This document shows, piece after piece, positions 19,234 to 27,779 of a stretch of 64,000 nucleotides of DNA. This DNA is from Paraburkholderia unamae (lineage in GTDB: Bacteria; Pseudomonadota; Gammaproteobacteria; Burkholderiales; Burkholderiaceae). Location of the stretch: assembly GCF_003268775.1 (NCBI RefSeq), contig NZ_QLSU01000002.1, positions 434,001 to 498,000 on the forward strand. The letters are read 5' to 3'. The translations under genes and the position numbers were made by a program. The notes under the pieces are model-generated. The model was not told the DNA's origin. It did not search any database and was given only the letters and a program-made list of their open reading frames with translations. Each line of letters opens with the position of its first letter. Position 1 is the first letter of the stretch.

Positions 19234-19444
19234 AGTTGACACGCCGGCGCTTGCGTTGCAAGCGCCGCACGATTGTGGCGACGAACTTGCCAATCACATC
19301 ATGCGTAGGCCAGCTCACGTCGAAGTCTTGCACGAGAGACGTTTCATCGCAACTGGTCGACGCAGCACGATGGCCTCAGCGTGGTTTTGTTAGCGTGTTG
19401 AGTCTTCTCCGTGACGTCGCATATCTAGCAATCAAAAGGCACTA
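19234..19444. other. Convergent intergenic gap in the island
   Basis: 211 bp between two converging genes, without a CDS or a clear intrinsic terminator. Confidence 0.4.
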
Positions 19445-22093
19445 CTATGTCTTCCTACGCGTATTCAATGCAGTGTTGAGTCCCATCGAAAATGGACGCG
19501 GTAGCACGCTTCCGCTTGAGGTGGGGACCAGCGCGTATGCTAGTCTCGCAGGTGTCGGTGAAAAGCTGACATGAATCGGACGATTACGACCGTAGTAGTA
19601 AAGTCTATCGAAGACGACGTGATTGATGATCCAGTGCGCAACTTCATCCATCGCTTCGTCCTCCACAATGAAATCGCATGCCGCTCCCCTGCGGTCACAT
19701 ATTGGTTTGCCATTAGGTAAATGTTCACAACTCGCATGCTGATCGAGCTTCGGAGCGATTCCACCACGAATCTGTTTTGTGAGAGTGGAGGACGCAAAAC
19801 CATAGGTAAGCCGAATTGGGCCATAGTAATCAATCACTGGGTCTAACACATTGACGGCGAGATCATGCAGGGCATTGTATGTCTCAGCATTGAGGGGAAG
19901 GTTGCGCAGGCCGAGTTGCCTTTGGGTTTCGCCACATTCAATTAGTGCCCGATAAGTTAGCCGTTCCCCACATAAAGTGTCGAGGTGTGGGATCGAGGTG
20001 CTTGGTTCGATTCTTGATCCGTTGATGCAAAGTCGGTGTGCTTCTAGTTTTCGTGCTAGTGATTCCGCACTTGGACCAAATTCACTGGCGCCAGGAATCC
20101 CTATGCGCTCCAGTGCTTCGTCAAAGGCAGCCTGTTCTGCATAGCCCGGATGCTCCTCATTCAAATAGCGGCTCTTGTGATAGAGAAATGGCATTGGATA
20201 TTGCTCAGTTCCGTAATCAAATATGTCGTAATCGAGTTTTCGTAAGTTTACTTTAATTCGGCGGAGTAGCCGAGGGAGTGGGGCTGAATCAAAGTCTTCA
20301 AATTCCATCAGGCTCAGTTTGCCGGATTCGATGTGAATCTTAATCAGCTGAATTTCACTCAACGAATCCCAAAGTCGAAGGCCGCAATTCACGTAGACGC
20401 GCAGCACGACGGGTAACCGTTCTACAAGGGATATATGCAACTGTAGCGAATGGGTGCCATCTAGATATCCGAGACCCGCTGAAGACGCGCGTCGGCACGC
20501 GTCAAGGATTGAAGCGGGGTTTGCGGCCTCTTGCAACAGTCGAAGGCCTGTATTTTGCGCCACGCGATAATTTCCAAAGAATGCTTTGATATCGCGTTGA
20601 AAGCGCTCATCGAGACTCCGATATGGTGGTCGTCTATTAAATTGCTGCATTGCAAGTGTCAAGCAGAGGTCATCCGCACGTATAAGGGCAGCGGAAGCCA
20701 GCAGTGTCTGATCAAAGTGGCGTTGAAGCTTCCGCAGCGCTCGATTCAAACTGCCGAACTCGTCGATGATACTGTTTAGCACGGGAACTTCATCTGGCTC
20801 TGGGTGACGTCCAAGCTCCAATGTCGTCGCCCAAAGTGGTGCAAGATTCGCTCTTTCCTGAGCGAGGTGGAGTTTTGAGCCTGACGGCCGGTGATCGGCC
20901 GTACGCGCGGGTAGGGCGACTTTGAATCTAGTTCGTTGGACTTGGATCAGCGTGCGTGCTAGGCCGTGGCGTCGAAAGCGCGTCGAAGCGAAGCGCTGTT
21001 CCTCCTCGGCCGTGGCGAATACGAACGCGATCCCAGGAGCGACCATAAAAGCTTCGCGATCAAGAGCTAGTTCGAGGTAATCTCGTAACTCGGCTTGGGA
21101 AAAATACTTCTGAAAAGTGTTGCGCGAAGTCAGAAAACCATCTCTGTAGGGTTTTCCGGCGGCGTTGCCGTTGTTGAGCATGACGCTTACACAAAGCACC
21201 GTTTTTGCAAGCGCGAAAGCTTTGGAGAGTGCTTCCACGCGTTCTGCTGGGTTCTCGATGACATTGATCACAAAGCCAAGATTGACAGTGTCCGCTGCCT
21301 TCAGTGGTTCGTCAGGACAAAAATAGGGATCCCATCCTCTCGCCGATACTCCGATGCACGCCAACGCATTGATATCTCCGCCTCGTCCGCATCCGTAGTC
21401 GAAAAAGCTTCGTTCTGCATCGAGGAAGCCGTACCTTTGGAGAAGCTGGACTGGCGTGGATATCACTGCGCGTGAAAGCGCGGTGAGATGCCGGCGAATT
21501 GTGCCGCTTTCTGGCAAATCGGGTAGGGCGTCGTCGGGGGGAATATCGTTTCCAGCCGGCACAAGGCAGTGGCCGACTATTGTTAATCCTTTTTGCTGAA
21601 GAAGTTGCCGCCAGTTCATCGCGAAGCCGATCGTCGTCGTATTGTCGAACAAGCCGACAGCCTCGGCTGACGACGTCAACTCGGCCCAGGCGGCGTACTT
21701 CGGATGGCCTTCTCCGACTAGTAGCTCTTTTCGGTGCAGAATTGGCGGATTGAGAGAATCGCGATAGTGACGAACAGAAGCCGGTTGCTGTGCGCCTTCA
21801 GGGAAGACCCATGATGCCGCGAGCGCAGGAAATGGGTCTTCGAAGAAATCTGGATAGTGCAGAAGTGCTACACAGCTTGTGCGGACGTTGTATTTAGCGA
21901 CGTTAGGGATATCGTGAGCGTCTGACGGCATTGCACCGATTGCCGCCTCTATCTTTGATCGTATTGTCGAGTCATGAACGTGGGCCAGGACGTCTAGGTG
22001 AACGTAAAACTCATCGGCTACCCTTTTTCCGAGAGAACGCATGAAGGCCTCTGTGCGGGAAGTAAGCGGGGCTGCTACTGCGCTGTGTTCCAT
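19445..22093 (-). CDS. DNA phosphorothioation-associated putative methyltransferase
   Basis: An 882-residue protein (865 if started at ATG 22042, which has AGAGG upstream). It begins GKRVADEFYVHLDVL, with an N-terminal region of about 200 residues, then a SAM-binding motif FFDYGCGRGGDINAL (about 231-244) and acidic GWDPYF. The long C-terminal part of over 500 residues is without recognised motifs. This matches the family usually called dnd-related methyltransferase, found beside phosphorothioation genes; its substrate is not established. It faces the dnd operon convergently and is divergent from the restriction-modification gene. It is full length with no obvious frameshift. Confidence 0.88.
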   Translation of the reverse strand: MEHSAVAAPLTSRTEAFMRSLGKRVADEFYVHLDVLAHVHDSTIRSKIEAAIGAMPSDAHDIPNVAKYNVRTSCVALLHYPDFFEDPFPALAASWVFPEGAQQPASVRHYRDSLNPPILHRKELLVGEGHPKYAAWAELTSSAEAVGLFDNTTTIGFAMNWRQLLQQKGLTIVGHCLVPAGNDIPPDDALPDLPESGTIRRHLTALSRAVISTPVQLLQRYGFLDAERSFFDYGCGRGGDINALACIGVSARGWDPYFCPDEPLKAADTVNLGFVINVIENPAERVEALSKAFALAKTVLCVSVMLNNGNAAGKPYRDGFLTSRNTFQKYFSQAELRDYLELALDREAFMVAPGIAFVFATAEEEQRFASTRFRRHGLARTLIQVQRTRFKVALPARTADHRPSGSKLHLAQERANLAPLWATTLELGRHPEPDEVPVLNSIIDEFGSLNRALRKLQRHFDQTLLASAALIRADDLCLTLAMQQFNRRPPYRSLDERFQRDIKAFFGNYRVAQNTGLRLLQEAANPASILDACRRASSAGLGYLDGTHSLQLHISLVERLPVVLRVYVNCGLRLWDSLSEIQLIKIHIESGKLSLMEFEDFDSAPLPRLLRRIKVNLRKLDYDIFDYGTEQYPMPFLYHKSRYLNEEHPGYAEQAAFDEALERIGIPGASEFGPSAESLARKLEAHRLCINGSRIEPSTSIPHLDTLCGERLTYRALIECGETQRQLGLRNLPLNAETYNALHDLAVNVLDPVIDYYGPIRLTYGFASSTLTKQIRGGIAPKLDQHASCEHLPNGKPICDRRGAACDFIVEDEAMDEVAHWIINHVVFDRLYYYGRNRPIHVSFSPTPARLAYALVPTSSGSVLPRPFSMGLNTALNTRRKT

Positions 22094-22708
22094 AGCAGTG
22101 CAAGACGGTATTGCGTGCGCGCGTCAAACTCGTCTTGTGCAAACAGCATCTTAGAAGAAACGACAGCCGCGGACCAATTGCCGCTACAAGTTTCGGGTGG
22201 CCGCAAAGCGTAGTTTGTAGTTGATAGCATATTTTGGTCAACTGACGTGCGCATATTCCTCGGATGCCGCTGCCTTAAGGCCGCCTCCAGATGCTGTGAC
22301 GTGCGATACAGTAAAGGCTAGGTTGGCTAAAGGTTTGTGGTGCTAGAGAAATCTGTCAGCATTAAAGCCGGCCAGCACCAAGAGTCAAAGTGGGGATCAG
22401 TTGAGAGGGCAGCCCAGAAGGTAGGTCTGTACACAGGGCGCCTGTAAGATTTTCTTGAGACCGCTTGGCCTATAGTGTCTAAGTTGGGTAAGCGAGAACG
22501 CGATCCGCCCCGGCCCCCCCACTTAAGCGACTGTCCGAATTTGCGAGGCCACCTTCTCTGGGGGCGTGCTCGGACCGCAAGGCTCCGAAAACTCATTCAA
22601 GTTCAAAGGCTTAGCGCACCACCCCGCCGCATGAAATAATTACCCCCTTTGAGCGACTGTCGCGAACCGCATCACCCACCGCTACGCCCCCGATGCACCA
22701 AGGATCAA
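22094..22708. other. Divergent promoter region with imperfect direct repeat
   Basis: A 615-bp gap between the methyltransferase and the restriction-modification gene. No credible CDS is seen. Two related copies of a 20-bp element (CCCCC-CTT-AGCGACTGTC pattern) lie at about 22515-22538 and 22642-22663, 126 bp apart. The second contains the palindrome GCGACTGTCGC. The stretch from about 22320 to 22620 has a different base composition and could be a decayed mobile-element remnant; I could not identify it. Confidence 0.4.
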
Positions 22709-25147
22709 ATGAACGCGTTGCTTTCCCTCTCCGAGGCCTTGCGGCTTACCGTTTCAAGTGAAACGAATCGGACCCACAAAAGCAACTTTGGTCAATTCAT
22801 GACGCCGGCCGCCACGGCCGGGTTCATGGCTTCGCTACTGGATCTCGATCAGCCCAACATCGCATTGCTCGACCCCGGAGCGGGTCTCGGCGCGCTGACC
22901 TGTGCCGTCGTCGATCGTTGGCAGCAAGTCCGCGCGAAAAGGAGCCGGTTGACAGCGGTTGCCCACGAGTTGGACGACGATTTGCGCCAGCACCTGGCGG
23001 CAACGCTGTCTACGCATGCCATCGCAGGCTATGGCGCTGAAGTCCGCCACGGCGACTACCTGCGAGCCGCTGCGGCGTCCATCTTGAAGGGCGAAGCGCC
23101 GTACACCCACGCCATCATCAACCCGCCTTATAAAAAGATCGGCGTCGCTTCGGACGCACGATTGTGCGCGGGGGAAGTGGGACTGACAGTCGTGAACCTC
23201 TACGCCGCCTTCGTAGGGTTGGCCCTCGCCCAAGTCCAAACAGGCGGACAGCTCGTCGCCATTATTCCGCGCTCCTTTTGCAACGGGCCGTATTACAAGA
23301 GCTTTAGGGAATGGATTCTCGCGAAGGCAGCGATCGAACGCGTCCATTTGTTTGAGAGCCGCACGCAGGCGTTCAAGGACGACGCCGTTTTGCAGGAAAA
23401 CCTGATCATCCTCCTTCGACGCGGCGGAAACCAAGGCGACGTCACTATCAGCACATCCAGCGACGACACTTTTACCGATGTTCGCGAGCGTCCCGTTCCC
23501 TATATCGCAGTCGTCAAGCCAGACGACGCTGACGTCTTTTTCCATGTCTCCATGGATTCGGCCGCAGGCGCTCTTGAAACCGCTCCAAACATCAAATCGA
23601 AGCTCGCGGACATCGAGTTGATGGTCTCCACCGGGCCGGTCGTGAGTTTTCGCACACGAGATCACCTGCGAGCTCGGCCCGCAGCCAGAACGGTGCCAAT
23701 GATCTATCCGGCGCATTTCAAAGATTTCGGGTTGTCGTGGCCAATTGATAACCCAAAAAAGCCAAACGCTATCGAAGCGAACGCGGAGACTGCACGTTTG
23801 CTTTACCCCGGCGGTGGAATGTACGTAGCGGTACGCCGCATGTCTTCGAAAGAGGAGAAGCGTCGCGTCAACGCCGTTCTCGTTGATTCGCACAGCCTGG
23901 GGAATCCGTCTTCACTCGGTTTCGATAACAGCTTGAATGTCTTTCACTGCAACAAGCAGCCCCTCGATCCGGATCTTGCCCTTGGGCTCGTCGTGTACTT
24001 GAACTCGTCAGCCGTGGATCAGCATTTCCGGCGTTTCAACGGGCACACGCAGGTCAATGCAACGGATCTGCGCAACATTCCTTACCCGGCGAGGGAGGAT
24101 CTGTCTCGCCTTGGAGCTTGGGCTCGCGAGCACGCGGCACTCACGCCTGAAGCCGTAGACTTGAAGATGAACGAACTTTTGGAAGGAAGCACACACCCGA
24201 TGGACAACGATCAGCGCATAGCAGAAGCGCTTTCCGTATTGAAGGTTTTGGACTTCCCGAGGGCACAGATTAACGATCGGTCGGCGCTTTGCCTGTTGGC
24301 GTTGCTAGACCTGAAAGGCGATCAACCGTGGAGCACCGCTGGTGATCCCTTGATCGGCATTACGCCGATCATGACCTGGGTGCGCGAGCACTATGACCGG
24401 CCCTATGCGCCCAATACGCGCGAGACTTTCCGTCGTCAAAGCATGCACCAGTTTGTGGACTCCGGTTTGGCGCTGTATAACCCCGACAAACCCGAGCGTC
24501 CCGTTAATAGTCCAGCCGCGGTTTACCAGATCGCGCCTGAGGCGTTGGCCCTTCTTCGTCAGCACGGTTCGTCGCAGTGGGCTTCTGCGCTCGCAATCTA
24601 TCAACAGAATCGTGTTGGATTGGCGGAACGATACGCACAGGCCCGTGACATGAATCTGATACCTGTCCGGATTCCGGGTGGCGCTGTACTGGAACTCTCC
24701 TCAGGAGACCACAGCGCTTTGATCGCCGCCATTATCGAGCAATTTGGACCTCGATTCGCTCCAGGCGCTGATCTGATTTACGCCGGCGATACCGGCCAAA
24801 AGATGGGCTACTTCAACGAAGAGCAGCTGCATGGCTTGGGGGTTGTTGTCGACCAGCACGGCAAAATGCCCGATGTCATTCTGTACGACCGCAAGAGGAA
24901 TTGGCTTCTCCTGATTGAAGCCGTTACGAGTCACGGTCCCGTAGATGGAAAACGGCATAACGAATTGGCCCGGCTATTCGTGAAAAGCTCGGCTGGGTTG
25001 GTGTATGTGACCGCGTTTCTCGGAAGAAAGGCGATGGGTAAATACCTCTCCGAAATTGCATGGGAAACCGAGGTATGGGTTGCTGAGGCACCCGATCATC
25101 TGATTCACTTTAACGGTGATCGTTACTTGGGGCCGCACAGCAAGTAA
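22709..25147 (+). CDS. Fused DNA adenine methylase / PstI-BsuBI-type restriction endonuclease
   Basis: About 812 residues from ATG 22709 (AAGGA upstream); an in-frame TTG at 22649 gives 20 more. The N-terminal half is a gamma-type N6-adenine methylase: motif I LLDPGAGLGALTC (about 53-65) and catalytic NPPY (about 138-141). A target-recognition region occupies the middle. The C-terminal 200 residues match PstI/BsuBI endonucleases, with PDVILYDRKRNWLLLIEAVTSHGP at about 721-744 carrying the PD...E metal site. Members of that family cut CTGCAG; here specificity is unproven. A single-chain enzyme with both activities needs no separate methylase. Its adjacency to phosphorothioation genes suggests a defence island. 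Confidence 0.88.
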   Translation: MNALLSLSEALRLTVSSETNRTHKSNFGQFMTPAATAGFMASLLDLDQPNIALLDPGAGLGALTCAVVDRWQQVRAKRSRLTAVAHELDDDLRQHLAATLSTHAIAGYGAEVRHGDYLRAAAASILKGEAPYTHAIINPPYKKIGVASDARLCAGEVGLTVVNLYAAFVGLALAQVQTGGQLVAIIPRSFCNGPYYKSFREWILAKAAIERVHLFESRTQAFKDDAVLQENLIILLRRGGNQGDVTISTSSDDTFTDVRERPVPYIAVVKPDDADVFFHVSMDSAAGALETAPNIKSKLADIELMVSTGPVVSFRTRDHLRARPAARTVPMIYPAHFKDFGLSWPIDNPKKPNAIEANAETARLLYPGGGMYVAVRRMSSKEEKRRVNAVLVDSHSLGNPSSLGFDNSLNVFHCNKQPLDPDLALGLVVYLNSSAVDQHFRRFNGHTQVNATDLRNIPYPAREDLSRLGAWAREHAALTPEAVDLKMNELLEGSTHPMDNDQRIAEALSVLKVLDFPRAQINDRSALCLLALLDLKGDQPWSTAGDPLIGITPIMTWVREHYDRPYAPNTRETFRRQSMHQFVDSGLALYNPDKPERPVNSPAAVYQIAPEALALLRQHGSSQWASALAIYQQNRVGLAERYAQARDMNLIPVRIPGGAVLELSSGDHSALIAAIIEQFGPRFAPGADLIYAGDTGQKMGYFNEEQLHGLGVVVDQHGKMPDVILYDRKRNWLLLIEAVTSHGPVDGKRHNELARLFVKSSAGLVYVTAFLGRKAMGKYLSEIAWETEVWVAEAPDHLIHFNGDRYLGPHSK

Positions 25148-25248
25148 CCCTTGATCTGCTCGCGCGAGTATCACTCGGGCTTGCAAGATAGTCAGAACCT
25201 CGCGGTCACTGTTCGATTGCCCGAGTGATAAAAAACGTGTAGTAACGA

Positions 25249-25273
25249 GAACCCCGCTCCAGTGGGGTTCTTT
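25249..25273 (+). terminator. Intrinsic terminator at the island end
   Basis: Stem GAACCCC / GGGGTTC with an 8-nt loop, followed by TTTCGTTC. It lies 100 nt after the restriction-modification gene and may mark the right border of the accessory block. Confidence 0.75.
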
Positions 25274-25613
25274 CGTTCAAGCGCGAATCTCCGACATGGC
25301 GAGCATAGCCAATCTGTCTTGAATCAAGCAATTTTCAAAAGAAAAATTAGATAAGATCAATGCAATTTACTGCAACGAATATTCCTATAAAATAGGATTG
25401 CCAATAATAATTTAAAAGCTTTGGGGAAGTGAGTTATTAGGCAAACAGCTAGGCCCGCCGCGCACCAGGCACAGCTCAACGTCTCACCTACACCAGCAGA
25501 TCGCAGCACTACAACAACTACCCAATCTCAAACAGCAACTCGTCTCAGAAATATCGGAATCCATGCTCACCGTGGCACAGAAATAGAAGGAGCATCAAGG
25601 CAGTAAACGAAGC
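25274..25613. other. AT-rich gap with possible coding remnant
   Basis: The stretch 25320-25440 is strikingly AT-rich. From about 25470 one plus frame reads an open stretch ending ...LKQQLVSEISESMLTVAQK-stop near 25588, without a good start. It looks like the tail of a decayed or very small gene. No function is assigned. Confidence 0.3.
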
Positions 25614-25648
25614 GCGGGCTGTGAGTGTTACCAGCACTCACAGCCCGC
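25614..25648. repeat. Strong hairpin upstream of symE
   Basis: A perfect 14-bp inverted repeat (GCGGGCTGTGAGTG, 7-nt loop, CACTCACAGCCCGC) ending 32 nt before the symE ATG. No T-run follows on the plus strand; on the minus strand it is followed by GCTTCGTTT. It is either a 5' UTR control structure or the terminator of an antisense RNA. Confidence 0.7.
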
Positions 25649-25680
25649 TAACCAAAACCAACTCAACACAGGAGTTGACC

Positions 25681-25905
25681 ATGGCTAACGCCAATCTTAA
25701 TGCATCGCACGCTCACCCTGAGCGCCGCGTAACCATCCAGCAGTCGTGGCGGTACCGCCGCTTGAGCGCGCGAACAAGAACAGATCCTCCGCTATACCCT
25801 TGGATCAAGCTAGCCGGCCGATGGCTCGAACAAGCAGGCTTTGAGGCAGGCCAGCGCGTAAGAGTCAGTGTGGAGCACCAGCGGCTGGTAATCACCCCAG
25901 ACTGA
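25681..25905 (+). CDS. symE: SymE family toxin-like protein
   Basis: A 74-residue protein with a basic N-terminal half and the SymE domain PPLYPWIKLAGRWLEQAGFEAGQRVRV...HQRLVITPD, an AbrB-like fold that evolved into a type I toxin. E. coli SymE condenses the nucleoid or cuts RNA and is repressed by LexA and the antisense RNA SymR. The ATG at 25681 is preceded by CAGGAG; a longer upstream frame runs through the hairpin and is unlikely. In Burkholderiales SymE-like genes are numerous and often sit near Rhs or mobile regions. No LexA box is evident. Confidence 0.85.
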   Translation: MANANLNASHAHPERRVTIQQSWRYRRLSARTRTDPPLYPWIKLAGRWLEQAGFEAGQRVRVSVEHQRLVITPD

Positions 25906-25939
25906 CCCAAGCGGCAGACGCAAAAATCCCAAACAACAC

Positions 25940-25975
25940 GAAGGCCGCGAACCCACAGGATTCGCGGCCTTCATG
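25940..25975 (+). terminator. Intrinsic terminator after symE
   Basis: A perfect 12-bp stem (GAAGGCCGCGAA / TTCGCGGCCTTC, 9-nt loop) followed by ATGCTTTC. Confidence 0.75.
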
Positions 25976-26037
25976 CTTTCGAATTCTCACCTCAACCAGA
26001 CGTCAAAAAAGGACAACGCCAACCGCCCGACTGCCCC

Positions 26038-26484
26038 TCACTGCTTGATCTCCGCCTCAACAAGCTTGGCAAGCAACGCCAGCGACTCCTGCCAGCCGAG
26101 ATAGCAGGCCTCAGTCGGAATAATCTCCGGTATCCCTTCCTGCACCACCGTCATTTCCGTGCCAAAAAACACCGCACGCAGGTCCACGGTCGTCTGCATC
26201 GTGCCGCTCAGATGCTGATCCTCGAACACCCCGGTGTAGCGAAGCCGCTCATTCGGCACGAGTTCCAGATACTCGCCCCCAAACGAATGCCCATGACCGG
26301 TCGTAAAGTTCGTAAAGGACATCCGATACCGGCCGCCCACCTTCGCATCGAGCTGATGAACCGTGCAGGTGAAGCCATTCGGCGGCAGCCATTTCACGAC
26401 CGCGGCGGCGTCGAGAAAGGCGCGATAGATACGTTCCGGCGGCGCGCGCAGCACGCGATGAAGGCGAACGGTGTTCGATGCCAT
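26038..26484 (-). CDS. SRPBCC (AHSA1-like) domain protein
   Basis: 148 residues of the START/Bet v1-like AHSA1 family: NTVRLHRVLRAPPERIYRAFLDAAAVVKWLPPNGFT, the typical ligand-cavity fold start, then GGRYRMSFTNF and a C-terminal helix (CYLGWQESLALLAKLVEAEI). Family members bind hydrophobic ligands or modulate Hsp90 in eukaryotes; bacterial copies mostly lack known roles. ATG 26484 is preferred (GGGAG 7 nt upstream) over a 25-codon N-terminal extension to 26559. Confidence 0.88.
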   Translation of the reverse strand: MASNTVRLHRVLRAPPERIYRAFLDAAAVVKWLPPNGFTCTVHQLDAKVGGRYRMSFTNFTTGHGHSFGGEYLELVPNERLRYTGVFEDQHLSGTMQTTVDLRAVFFGTEMTVVQEGIPEIIPTEACYLGWQESLALLAKLVEAEIKQ

Positions 26485-26636
26485 CTCCAGACTCCCAGGG
26501 TGGTGGTTCACCCTGCAATCGTAGGCCACTCGCCCAAACCCATCGCCTAAACTTCCCAATACCGAAGAAGGCCCGGCCGCTCACCCCCGGCCGGGCATTG
26601 CCCGCAGCCGCCCAACGGCGGCACCCGGAGGCCACC

Positions 26637-26930
26637 ATGAGTGCTCAACCGCTTGCGATGCATCAGGTCGATTACGAAGGCTTCGAGATCCACGTCAGCG
26701 CCACGCCAACCGAAGAGGGCGCGAGCCGCTACACCTACACCGCCTACGTCTGCCATCCCGGCGCGAATCCCGCGCAGCCGGGCCACACGGTCACCTACCA
26801 CGCCGACGGCGACGAGACCTGGCGCAGCGAGCAGGACGCCACCGACGAGGCGGTGCACGTGGGCCGCAGCATCATCGACGGAACCCACCCCGATCTTTCC
26901 GTGTTGTCGCTCGTCACGCACGGCTTCTGA
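26637..26930 (+). CDS. Hypothetical protein, small soluble
   Basis: 97 residues starting MSAQPLAMHQVDYEGFEIHV after GGAGG at the ideal distance. Strand-rich sequence (SRYTYTAYVCHPGA, HTVTYHADGDETWRSEQDATDEAVHVGRSIIDG) suggests a compact alpha/beta fold. No signal peptide or membrane segment. I do not recognise the family; similar short acidic proteins are common in Burkholderia. It is divergent from the SRPBCC gene. Confidence 0.75.
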   Translation: MSAQPLAMHQVDYEGFEIHVSATPTEEGASRYTYTAYVCHPGANPAQPGHTVTYHADGDETWRSEQDATDEAVHVGRSIIDGTHPDLSVLSLVTHGF

Positions 26931-27015
26931 GCGCGGCGCGGCGCCTTCGCGCGCGCCGCCGCAACCCGTGTTCGAAACAGCGGGCCGCGTGCGGTGCGAG
27001 GGGAAGGGGAAAAAG

Positions 27016-27035
27016 GCCCGGACCGAAGTCCGGGC
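27016..27035. terminator. Hairpin after the hypothetical gene
   Basis: An 8-bp perfect stem GCCCGGAC-CGAA-GTCCGGGC. No T-run on plus, but AAAAA precedes it, giving a T-run on the minus strand. Confidence 0.5.
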
Positions 27036-27111
27036 AAAGCCACCGGACATCCGGCGGCGGAGGTTTCGGTGCGTGCGCCGCGCGCGTTGCACGCGGGGCG
27101 CGAAAATAGCA

Positions 27112-27204
27112 ACGGGCCCGCTCTCTCTCAATCAGGAGAGCGGGCCCGTGGGGCGGCACGCGCGCGATGCGCGTGCCGTCGTGCGCGTGTCAGCGCGCAC
27201 GACG
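27112..27204. repeat. Three tandem perfect hairpins
   Basis: 27112-27149 has a 14-bp stem (ACGGGCCCGCTCTC), 27155-27177 a 9-bp stem (GGCACGCGC) and 27177-27204 an 11-bp stem (CGTCGTGCGCG), nearly abutting. The first is followed on the minus strand by TTGCTATTTTC and is the likely terminator of the DUF4148 gene ending at 27217. The other two have no obvious role. Confidence 0.7.
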
Positions 27205-27216
27205 CGTGAGCCGCGA

Positions 27217-27525
27217 TTACTGGCCGAAGTAGGTCGGCTTGATGTTCGGTGCGCGATTGCCGGCTTGCGTGCTGCCGTTGGTCGATGCGCCGTAGGCCGT
27301 GGCTTCAGCGGCGTTGTTCTGCTGCGCAACGCGTGCCTGGGCCGCTTGCATGTCGGCCGGGTAGTACGGGCTCGACAGGCCCGGGCGGTAGCCGGCCTTC
27401 TCCAGCTGGACCAGTTCTGCCTTGACTTGAGCGCGCGTCACGGGCGCCTGGTCGGCTTGAGCGAACGACAGGGCCGGAGCGGCGAGGACGGTAGCGGCGA
27501 GTGCGGCAGCGATCAGATTCTTCAT
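27217..27525 (-). CDS. DUF4148 domain-containing secreted protein
   Basis: 102 residues. The signal peptide (MKNLIAAALAATVLAAPALSFA) is followed by the DUF4148 core VTRAQVKAELVQLEKAGYRPG...YYPADMQAAQARV. DUF4148 proteins are abundant periplasmic small proteins of Burkholderiales with no known function. ATG 27525 has GGAGG 9 nt upstream. The coding sequence ends just before three hairpins. Confidence 0.92.
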   Translation of the reverse strand: MKNLIAAALAATVLAAPALSFAQADQAPVTRAQVKAELVQLEKAGYRPGLSSPYYPADMQAAQARVAQQNNAAEATAYGASTNGSTQAGNRAPNIKPTYFGQ

Positions 27526-27779
27526 GGTAACAACCTCCAAAAATTATGTGTTCGATTCGTAACAATCGTGTTGTTCGAGTCGTTGGTGAGACTTTATTGC
27601 AGTGCACTTCAAAGAGAAATACCGTAATCCAGCAAACATCGTTACTGGAATCGCAACAATTTCGGCGCTCTGCGGCGATGTAATCGGGTCGTGCCCCGCG
27701 CGGTGAGGCAAAATAGTGCGCGCGCAGGCCAGCACGCCACGCGCTGCAAACCCCATTTCGAAGCTCAAGGAGAATCGCC

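Noticed and set aside
22327..22596. 89-aa minus-strand ORF as a transposase fragment
   Set aside because: No transposase motif could be named; kept only as unexplained intergenic sequence.
25249..25273. CCGCTCCA as an attachment-site copy of the tRNA-Ala 3' end
   Set aside because: Only 8 nt match and it lies within a terminator loop; chance level for this GC content.
26485..26559. N-terminal extension of the SRPBCC protein
   Set aside because: Lacks a family match, and the internal ATG has the better RBS.
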